NCBI GenBank assembly: GCA_003154855.1
Contig: PMEV01000139.1
Span: forward strand, 2,029 to 9,523
Direction: 5' to 3'
DNA length: 7,495 nt
Origin: Bryobacterales bacterium
GTDB taxonomy: Bacteria > Acidobacteriota > Terriglobia > Bryobacterales > Bryobacteraceae
Below, piece after piece: positions 1 through 5,060 of the stretch (its first letter is position 1; every line of letters begins with the position of its first letter). The notes under the pieces are model-generated. The model saw nothing but the letters and a program-made list of their open reading frames with translations. It did no database searches and had not been told where the DNA came from. The translations under genes were made by a program, and so were the position numbers.

Positions 1-393
1 CACCGCCGTGGCTGCCGGGACGTCCATAATCTTCGCCGTGGGGGTGACTACTTTGGTTTCGCTCTGGCCGGCGATCTCGAACAGGTAGACCGGGCCGCCC
101 GTACCGAGTTGAATCCGGTCGCCCGAGCTCAGCTTGACCGACCCCTGAATCCGCTGGCCGTTGACAAAGGTCCCGTTGCGGCTGTTAAGGTCGGTGAGGA
201 CAATCTCCAGCGGATCGCGCCGGCCAACGCCGAGCCGGGCGTGGCGCCGGCTGGCGGATTCGTCCCGATCGTCGCAACGGATCTGGCAGGTCGGATCGCG
301 GCCCAGTGTCAGCTCAACCAGAGAGGCGATGGGAAACTCATCCTTGGTCGAGCTCCCATCGCGCAGGTAACTCAGAACGATTCGAAGCTCCAC
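1..393 (-). CDS. FHA-domain protein, N-terminal part (runs off the left edge)
   Basis: The first 131 residues are visible; the C-terminus lies outside the window. They form a complete forkhead-associated domain, a phosphothreonine-peptide binding module used in Ser/Thr-kinase signalling and in some secretion systems. The signature residues are in order: GRDP at 31-34, SRRH at 48-51, then NSRNGTFVNG at 70-79 and a GDRI turn at 91-94. The sequence after about residue 110 looks like a linker, so another domain probably follows. The GTG at 393 is chosen because GAGGAGGAA lies 3 bases upstream and because FHA proteins of this type often open with a strand like VELRIVLSYL. An in-frame ATG at 495 would add 34 residues of no recognisable domain and has only a weak ribosome site. 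The partner kinase and the function are not visible. The fold is certain; the role is unknown. Confidence 0.88.
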   Translation of the reverse strand, partial: MELRIVLSYLRDGSSTKDEFPIASLVELTLGRDPTCQIRCDDRDESASRRHARLGVGRRDPLEIVLTDLNSRNGTFVNGQRIQGSVKLSSGDRIQLGTGGPVYLFEIAGQSETKVVTPTAKIMDVPAATAV

Positions 394-396
394 GGC

Positions 397-405
397 TTCC
401 TCCTC
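397..405 (-). promoter_or_regulatory. Ribosome binding site deciding the FHA start
   Basis: The minus strand reads GAGGAGGAA followed by GCC and then GTG. The GGAGG core sits 5 bases from the start codon. This is the strongest Shine-Dalgarno sequence near the FHA domain and favours the GTG at 393 over the ATG at 495. Confidence 0.6.
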
Positions 406-533
406 GGCGAATCGGCGTTCAGTCGAGGTTATCACACCGCCGCCGGTGAGGGGAATCCTCGGGCGTGGGTCAAGTTCCGACTTGCCGACGGCCATTTGAG
501 ATTGCCTCTGCGACCAAGAGGTGGGCCGCCACG

Positions 534-552
534 GAGACGTCTCGAACGTCTC
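534..552. repeat. 7-bp inverted repeat GAGACGT / ACGTCTC, 5-base spacer
   Basis: GAGACGT (534-540) and ACGTCTC (546-552) are perfect inverted copies. ACGTCTC also occurs at 537-543, so the element is both a 10-bp palindrome (GAGACGTCTC) and a direct repeat with a 9-base period. It lies about 140 bases upstream of the FHA GTG and could be a regulator site, but no protein can be assigned to it. Confidence 0.4.
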
Positions 553-737
553 TCACCGGGCAAGCCAACTTCGCGGAGGCCCTCGAACCGGCAGATTGAG
601 ACACGCGAACCGAGCATTCGGGAGGTCGAATCCCGCAAGCGATTGAAAAGACCGGTTCCCCGGCGTCGAGGGCGCGGTGAAACCGGAGCGTCGTGGTGGA
701 GACAAGGACGCCCTCGGTGGACACCCTGCCCTCGCCG

Positions 738-1130
738 CTACAATTCATGGACTTCCCGAACGAACCGGGCCATGGATTTCGCGACGTGGTCCAGAACGGT
801 GGCCCACTCTTTCAAGTGATTCTCGCCCTTTCGAGTCAATCTGTAGACGCGCCGCGCCGGACCGTTCTGTTCCGTATCCCACTCGGACACGACGTTCCCG
901 TTTTCCTCCAGGCGACGGAGCGTGCGGTACAGGGCGGCGCGCTCAATCTCGGCGTCGGTGATGGCGTGTTTGCCGAGGTCGTTGCCAAGGTCGTAGCCGT
1001 AAGACCGGCTCTTCTTCTTCAACATCAGCAGGACCACCGGCTCGACGAAACGGTAGAGATTGCCCATCGCACAGGTACAGGGATAGCTGGCCGCGTGCCC
1101 GCATCCCTTTCTCCTCGTCGTCCCCGGCAT
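738..1130 (-). CDS. PadR-family transcriptional repressor with N-terminal Cys/His cluster
   Basis: The product has 130 residues and belongs to the PadR winged-helix repressors, which usually bind an inverted repeat in a divergent promoter and release it on binding a ligand. The winged helix spans about 29-100: first helix PVVLLMLKKK (31-40), YGYDLG (44-49), recognition helix around ALYRTLRRLEENG (66-78), and the wing with ARRVYRLT (92-99). A C-terminal dimerisation helix (EWATVLDHVAKSMARFV) follows. The ATG at 1130 is chosen because GGGAGG lies 6 bases upstream; an ATG at 1196 would add 22 unrelated residues. Residues C10, H12, C18 and C20 form a cluster before the domain that suggests metal or redox sensing, although no ligand is shown. 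The gene is divergent from the thioesterase row, which it probably controls together with itself. The family is clear; target and signal are inferred. Confidence 0.9.
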   Translation of the reverse strand: MPGTTRRKGCGHAASYPCTCAMGNLYRFVEPVVLLMLKKKSRSYGYDLGNDLGKHAITDAEIERAALYRTLRRLEENGNVVSEWDTEQNGPARRVYRLTRKGENHLKEWATVLDHVAKSMARFVREVHEL

Positions 1131-1136
1131 TCCGCG

Positions 1137-1142
1137 CCTCCC
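1137..1142 (-). promoter_or_regulatory. Ribosome binding site deciding the PadR start
   Basis: The minus strand reads GGGAGG, 6 bases before the ATG at 1130. No comparable site precedes the in-frame ATG at 1196, which makes the shorter PadR protein the better model. Confidence 0.7.
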
Positions 1143-1231
1143 TTCATCCGGTCCTCCCCAGCGTAGCCCGAGAGCGTCCTTACGTGCAACTCGCATCTAT
1201 CGGCACGAGCGGAACCAAGGCTTGGGAAGAG

Positions 1232-1261
1232 TTGACACAAGGGACGAGGCGGACGTACTAT
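1232..1261 (+). promoter_or_regulatory. Sigma-70-type promoter of the thioesterase-NifX-CHR row
   Basis: A perfect TTGACA -35 box (1232-1237) is followed after 18 bases by TACTAT (1256-1261), a 4-of-6 match to the -10 consensus. Transcription would begin near 1268, giving a leader of about 20 bases before the ATG at 1287. On the minus strand TATAGT (1262-1257) matches the -10 consensus at 5 of 6 positions but has no good -35, so an overlapping divergent promoter for padR is possible but weak. Confidence 0.6.
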
Positions 1262-1279
1262 AAATGTTAGTTACATCTA
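1261..1279. promoter_or_regulatory. Candidate PadR operator, 19-bp imperfect palindrome
   Basis: TAAATGT (1261-1267), spacer TAGTT, ACATCTA (1273-1279). The arms pair at 6 of 7 positions and their core is ATGT-N5-ACAT. PadR proteins are known to bind inverted repeats with ATGT/ACAT half-sites, though the classical spacing is longer. The site abuts the -10 box and covers the predicted transcription start, where a bound repressor would block the plus-strand promoter. Binding by the neighbouring PadR is an inference from position and form. Confidence 0.55.
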
Positions 1280-1286
1280 GCAGCTT

Positions 1287-1748
1287 ATGCAACCTACCGG
1301 CGAAGCGGCGATTCGGGACGTTTTCTTTGCGGCGCTCCGCGCGGTCCCGCAAGACCGGTGCGTCGTTTGCGGACCCGATCATCCGCACGGCCTGCGGATC
1401 CGCTACAGCTCCGATCCAGTGGAAGGCGCGACGGCGGACTGGACGCCCACCCCGGCATGGGAAGGGTTTCAGGGCATCATCCACGGCGGCATCCTCGCCA
1501 CGGTGCTCGACGAGGCCATGTCCAAAGCGGTCGTGGCGACGAGGTGCGAGGCGCTGACCGTCGCACTTCGCGTGAGATTCCGACGGCGTGTCGTCTGCGG
1601 CGAGCCCCTGCGGATCCGCGCCTGGGTCGTGAAGCGGACAAAGCGCCTGATCGCGGCCGAGGCCACTCTGACGGCCGGCGACGGCGTCGAATGCGCGCAC
1701 GCCCGTGCGAGTTTTTTGGCGCTTCCTCGGCGCCAGGTTGACGTTTGA
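1287..1748 (+). CDS. Hotdog-fold thioesterase (PaaI-like)
   Basis: The product has 153 residues, the usual length for a single-hotdog PaaI-type acyl-CoA thioesterase. Such enzymes hydrolyse acyl-CoA thioesters in the cytoplasm as dimers or tetramers. The motif FQGIIHGGILATVLDEAM (61-78) is the family's active-site segment, with His66-Gly67-Gly68 and the acidic pair Asp75-Glu76 on the central helix. A Cys-x-x-Cys-Gly-Pro segment at 25-30 followed by HPHGLRI resembles the N-terminal lead of many uncharacterised hotdog proteins and might bind metal, though only two cysteines are present. The ATG at 1287 is the first possible start after an in-frame TAG at 1278; it has no clear Shine-Dalgarno sequence. 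It is first in its row, 26 bases before the NifX-like gene. The substrate is unknown; nearby genes suggest a metal-linked rather than fatty-acid role, but that is inference. Confidence 0.85.
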   Translation: MQPTGEAAIRDVFFAALRAVPQDRCVVCGPDHPHGLRIRYSSDPVEGATADWTPTPAWEGFQGIIHGGILATVLDEAMSKAVVATRCEALTVALRVRFRRRVVCGEPLRIRAWVVKRTKRLIAAEATLTAGDGVECAHARASFLALPRRQVDV

Positions 1749-1759
1749 AGCATCGCCAA

Positions 1760-1764
1760 AGGAG
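1760..1764 (+). promoter_or_regulatory. Ribosome binding site of the NifX-like gene
   Basis: AGGAG within AAAGGAGAG stands 10 bases before the GTG at 1775. It decides against the upstream in-frame TTG at 1745, which would overlap the thioesterase stop and put ten residues in front of the conserved KIAVPTNDG opening. Confidence 0.65.
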
Positions 1765-1774
1765 AGTATTCACA

Positions 1775-2158
1775 GTGAAAATCGCAGTTCCTACGAATGA
1801 CGGAGCCACGCTATCGCAGCATTTTGGCAGGAGCGCCGCGTTTCTCATGTTCGAAGTCGAGGATGGGCGGATCACGAGCCAAGAGTTAAGAGCCAACCCG
1901 CCGCATCCATCGGGTGAGGGCGGAGCAAGCGGCCACGAGGGCGGCGGACATCATCACAATGCGATGGTGGCCGTTCTTGCCGGGTGCGATACCGTGCTGT
2001 GTGGAGGTATGGGCTGGCGAGCGGCCGAAGCGCTAAAGGCCGCAGGCATCTCGGCCGTATCGGTCGCCGCCTCGGGACCGGCCGCGGAAATCGTCGCGGC
2101 GTACGTGGCGGGCGCTCTCGTCCCCGCCAGCGAGAGTCTCTGCCGTTGTAATCGCTAG
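1775..2158 (+). CDS. NifX/NifB-like small protein (dinitrogenase Fe-Mo cofactor family)
   Basis: The product has 127 residues with the fold of the dinitrogenase iron-molybdenum cofactor family, whose members bind or carry metal clusters; most, as here, lie outside nif loci. The opening KIAVPTNDG (2-10) and SQHFGRS (14-20), with His16, are the family signature, followed by FLMFEVEDGRI (23-33). A glycine- and histidine-rich loop (H44, H54, H59-H61) and a CDTVLCGGMG segment (C71, C76) follow, then helices ending at YVAGALV. The tail carries C123-x-C125. These His and Cys residues could bind iron, molybdenum or another metal; which one cannot be told. Start at the GTG with an AGGAG site 10 bases upstream. 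It is the second gene of the row, 39 bases before the CHR remnant. No nif structural genes are in the window, so nitrogen fixation is not implied. Confidence 0.87.
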   Translation: MKIAVPTNDGATLSQHFGRSAAFLMFEVEDGRITSQELRANPPHPSGEGGASGHEGGGHHHNAMVAVLAGCDTVLCGGMGWRAAEALKAAGISAVSVAASGPAAEIVAAYVAGALVPASESLCRCNR

Positions 2159-2197
2159 CGCGCGAGAGCTGGATGCCGAAGGGAGGACTCGACGGAG

Positions 2198-2719
2198 TTG
2201 AGCGCCACGGATCCAAGCCAAGCAGCAGCCAGCGGCTCCATCGCGTTGGGCGGACTTGTGGCCGCTCTCCTGAAGATTGGCGGCATTGGCTTCGGAGACG
2301 GCATGGCGGTGACTGCGCTCAAGGAAGACGAGTCCCTACGCCAGCACCGGCTCGTCTCGATGGACGAGTTGGCGCATGGGGTCGGATTGGCGCAGATTCT
2401 GGGATCCCGTGCCGCCAACGTCTCGGTCTTTCTGGGATTCGGTGGCCTCCGCCGGCTCTCTCGCCCGTCGATCGGCCTCGTCATTCCGCTGTCCGATTTG
2501 TACTCCCGTTACCGGAGGGTTCCGGCGCTACAAGGAGCCGTTGTTGGATTGGACTCGGATGTGATGGCGCCGATTGTGACAGCGAGTTGGTCCATTGGGC
2601 GCGAGGCGGTCCGGTCGTGGCCGGCAGCCCTCGTGTCGCTCGCCGCTTTGGCAGCCGGCGTCGCCAGGGTGAACGCCGCCTGAGTGCTTCTGGCGGCGGG
2701 TGCGGTCGATCGTGAATGA
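2198..2719 (+). pseudogene. Half-size chromate transporter (CHR family), degraded
   Basis: The open frame from the TTG at 2198 gives 161 residues recognisable as one CHR domain, the unit of membrane proteins that export chromate or related oxyanions. Preserved stretches are LKIGGIGFG (25-33, followed by Asp where the family usually has Gly), HGVGLAQILG (60-69), LYSRYRRVPALQGAVVGL (101-118) and SWSIGREAVRSWPAAL (130-145). Two lesions are visible. First, residues 81-89 (FGGLRRLSR) do not fit the family, but the +1-shifted frame at 2442-2465 reads VASAGSLA, which does; about 20 bases seem to be lost before PSIGLV. Second, the frame stops at TGA (2681-2683), yet the next codons read VLLAAGAV in frame to 2719, as expected if a TGG became TGA. 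GGGAGGA at 2181-2187 precedes the TTG. A truncated or recoded but functional protein cannot be excluded. The frameshift scar is less certain than the stop. Confidence 0.75.
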
Positions 2720-2825
2720 GTCGAAGCCTGCGGCTGGCAGCCCATCCGGACACCGACCACCTACGGTAGTCTGTGGATAGCAGTTCGGTTCGGGGTTGAG
2801 TTTGCGGCGGCCAACCTCGCCAACC
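2720..2825. other. Convergent intergenic gap, no terminator recognised
   Basis: This 106-base gap separates the end of the CHR remnant from the stop of the minus-strand propeller gene. I see no stem followed by a T-run on either strand. GCCAACCT occurs twice with a 9-base period (2810-2817 and 2819-2826), ending on the propeller stop codon; it is too short to interpret. Confidence 0.5.
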
Positions 2826-5060
2826 TTACCGCACGACGACTTTAGCCAGGCCGGCGTTGTTCGCGGCATCCAGGGCGCGGACCACCAGCAGGTGCTCGCC
2901 GTGAGGCACATTCTCGAGCTGCAGCAGGAAGCGCTCGCGCGGGCTATCGAGGATGCCGTCGAGCGGCGCCATCGGCACCCAGGGCGCGGCATCCAGGGAA
3001 TACTCGGCGCGGCGGAGGGGGCTCGCGGCGTCCACGGCCTCGACCTCGATCTCCAGGCGCGATCCCGACCGCTTGGGCGCGCCAAACGTGACTACCGGCG
3101 GCGTTTGATCGATGAGCGTGGGCGAACTTACCAGCTCGGCTTCGCGCGCCGTACCGGGCGGATTGGCCGGACTGTCGGAAGCCACCACGCGGAACAGGTA
3201 GCGGCCGTCGGCCAGCGAATCGCCGTCCAGCGTGTAAGTGCTCTCCGCAAGATTGGACTTCAGGAGCTTCCACTCGCGCTCGTCCTCTCCCCGGAAGTAC
3301 AAGGCGTAGACCAGGCGATCGCCGTCCGGGTCTTCGGCCTGCCAACTGACCTGGATCTGCACGGCGCCGGCGCGGGCGAGATTCTGGGTAGGTGTGCCGG
3401 CGGAGGTCGTGGTGCCGGCCTCGCCGGTATCGGTGACCGTGATACTGTAAGCGGTCGCGGGCTGCGGCTGGGCGGCGGGCCGGGCGGCGCCGGAAGCTAC
3501 AAGCTGCGTTGCGACGGTCACGCTCTTCACCACCGGCGGGGTGTTCTGCGGCAGATAGGCGAGCGTCGCGCTGTCCAGGATGGCGTTGCCGGCGAACTCC
3601 GCTTTCCACTGGATGAAACGCGCGTTGGGGCTGCGCACCGGGGCTCCGCTCGCGTCGCTAAGCGGTTCGCTCCACTCGCTCCACGTTTTGTCGGGCCGGG
3701 CGGAGTTTCCGGAGCGCGTGCGGAAGGTCAGGTGGCTGTCAGCGGGACACTCGGCGCGCCAGGTGAGGCGTCCCCAGCGGGCTACGGTCGAGGCATCGTG
3801 CACGGGGGACTCGAAGCTGCCGCTTGCGCCCGGCTGGCTCCCCAATCGGTACAGTTTTCCCATGTCGCCGGTGGCGGCCAGCACGCCGTCCGTCGTAGCC
3901 AGCAGGCGCAGGGCCTCGCCCTCGTTGGTCTGGACCAGCAGGGTGGCCTGGCGGTCGGGTGTGAGGCGGTAGATGCGCCCCTGGCCGTCGGTCGAGAAGG
4001 TGAGTTGCCCGCCCGCGACCAGCAGGTCGTAGACGTTCTCCTCCTTCGAACTCCACAGGCTCTCGACGGTGTTGTCCGGCGCGATGCGATAGATGGCGGA
4101 CTTCTCGACGCCGCTCAGGTCGACGGCGGGCGCGGCCTGCGCAACTTGCGCCGGCGCCGCAGCGGCGGACGGCTTGGCCGCATCCGGCTTGGGCTTGAGA
4201 TCGAGGCCGGCCTGCGCTTCCACGGTGATGGAGGTCGAGGTTGCGGTCACGCTGGCGCTCGAGGGAACTCCCATTGTGGAGGTGATGCCGCCCAGTGCGC
4301 GGCGCGACATTCCGCCGCCCAGCCCCACGGCATAGACGGTCCCATCGGAGGCCGCCACCACGCTGCGGATTTCGGGCAGGCTCGAATCCAGCAGGACAAA
4401 GGCCTGGTCCTTCGCCGAGACGCGATAGAGGAGTCCATTCGGTTCGCTGCCGGCCAGCAGGCGGCCCTGGCCATCGAATGCGAGGCACGTGACGTGCGAC
4501 TGGCCGGTGTCGTAGTACAGCTCTCCCTTCCCGGCGGAGGCGATGCGATAGATGCGGCCTTGATCGCCGGTGCCGGCGAACAGCGCGCCATCGGGCGAAA
4601 ACGCGAGCGCCCAGATGTACTTGGCGCCGGGGGCGAAGTACTCGCTGGCCTTGCCGTTTTGCAGGCGGTAGATCTTTCCATCCGGCGAGGTGCCGGCGTA
4701 CAGCACGCCTTTCGAATCCAGCGCCAGCGCGAACACCTCGGGCTGGTCGGAGGTCCACAGCAGCGACGATTTGCCGGAAGGGTCGATGCGGAATACACGG
4801 CCGCGGTGGCCGGTGCCGGCGTAGAGGGTTCCGTCGGTGGCCTGCACGACGCTCCAAACGATCGGCTGCTCCGAGGCGAACAGGGTCTCGGTCTTGGGCG
4901 CCAGCATGAGACGGCCGTCGCGAGTGAGCGAGAGCCCGCTCAGGCGGCCGGCCAGGAAATCCTTGTAGGATGTCATCTCCCAGGCGGTCGGGCTGGAGGC
5001 GCGCAGCACGGCGGAGCAAAGCAAAACGCACACAGAAGCCGCGAGGAGGCGTTTGGTCAT
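2826..5060 (-). CDS. Exported beta-propeller protein with fibronectin/Ig-like C-terminal domains
   Basis: The product has 744 residues. Residues 1-22 form a signal peptide (MTKR, hydrophobic LLAASVCVLLCSAVL, then RASS), so the protein is exported. A series of blades with a period of about 40 residues follows, each with the pattern AGT-x-x-x-G-x-(I/V/L)-(Y/F)-R: 81-91, 122-132, 162-172, 203-213, then 357-365 and 396-405. After an extended segment (265-315) rich in Ala, Pro, Ser, Thr and Lys, two blades continue, so the propeller is interrupted by a flexible linker. Next come SEWSEP (461-466), an Ig/fibronectin-like domain with WQAEDPDGDRLVYALYF (573-589), a second low-complexity stretch (521-565) and a C-terminal Ig-like domain from about 652. 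The ATG at 5060 overlaps the S55 stop as ATGA and has GGAAG 7 bases upstream. The family is a general propeller scaffold; the ligand is unknown. Coupling to the peptidase suggests a shared job. Confidence 0.85.
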   Translation of the reverse strand: MTKRLLAASVCVLLCSAVLRASSPTAWEMTSYKDFLAGRLSGLSLTRDGRLMLAPKTETLFASEQPIVWSVVQATDGTLYAGTGHRGRVFRIDPSGKSSLLWTSDQPEVFALALDSKGVLYAGTSPDGKIYRLQNGKASEYFAPGAKYIWALAFSPDGALFAGTGDQGRIYRIASAGKGELYYDTGQSHVTCLAFDGQGRLLAGSEPNGLLYRVSAKDQAFVLLDSSLPEIRSVVAASDGTVYAVGLGGGMSRRALGGITSTMGVPSSASVTATSTSITVEAQAGLDLKPKPDAAKPSAAAAPAQVAQAAPAVDLSGVEKSAIYRIAPDNTVESLWSSKEENVYDLLVAGGQLTFSTDGQGRIYRLTPDRQATLLVQTNEGEALRLLATTDGVLAATGDMGKLYRLGSQPGASGSFESPVHDASTVARWGRLTWRAECPADSHLTFRTRSGNSARPDKTWSEWSEPLSDASGAPVRSPNARFIQWKAEFAGNAILDSATLAYLPQNTPPVVKSVTVATQLVASGAARPAAQPQPATAYSITVTDTGEAGTTTSAGTPTQNLARAGAVQIQVSWQAEDPDGDRLVYALYFRGEDEREWKLLKSNLAESTYTLDGDSLADGRYLFRVVASDSPANPPGTAREAELVSSPTLIDQTPPVVTFGAPKRSGSRLEIEVEAVDAASPLRRAEYSLDAAPWVPMAPLDGILDSPRERFLLQLENVPHGEHLLVVRALDAANNAGLAKVVVR

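Larger units (their letters stand above)
394..737. other. 344-base gap without a convincing gene
   Basis: The region lies between the FHA start and the PadR stop. The minus-strand frames open here encode arginine- and serine-rich sequence without domains and read as composition-driven shadows. It contains an inverted/direct repeat at 534-552 and a 5-bp stem with a 7-base loop at 619-635 that mimics a tRNA T-arm but has no matching acceptor stem. I found no well-spaced -35/-10 pair for the FHA gene and no stem followed by a T-run for PadR. It presumably holds the PadR 3' end and the FHA promoter. Confidence 0.5.

Noticed and set aside
619..635. Stem-loop CGGGA-GGTCGAA-TCCCG, resembling a tRNA T-arm.
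   Set aside because: The loop lacks the TTC order, and no acceptor stem, anticodon arm or CCA end fits around it on either strand.
109..819. A 236-codon plus-strand open frame at the left end.
   Set aside because: Its first third is the antisense of the FHA domain and the rest is Arg/Pro-rich sequence crossing the PadR 3' end.
1264..1557. A 97-codon frame starting at the ATG inside the operator palindrome.
   Set aside because: It is in a different frame from the thioesterase, has no domain, and its product is basic low-complexity sequence.
1775..2158. The NifX-like gene as a sign of nitrogen fixation.
   Set aside because: The family is widespread outside nif loci, and no nitrogenase or cofactor-assembly genes are present here.
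2173..2715. An ATG-started frame of 180 codons overlapping the CHR gene.
   Set aside because: The product is Arg/Gly/Pro-rich without membrane segments; the TTG-started frame carries the CHR motifs.
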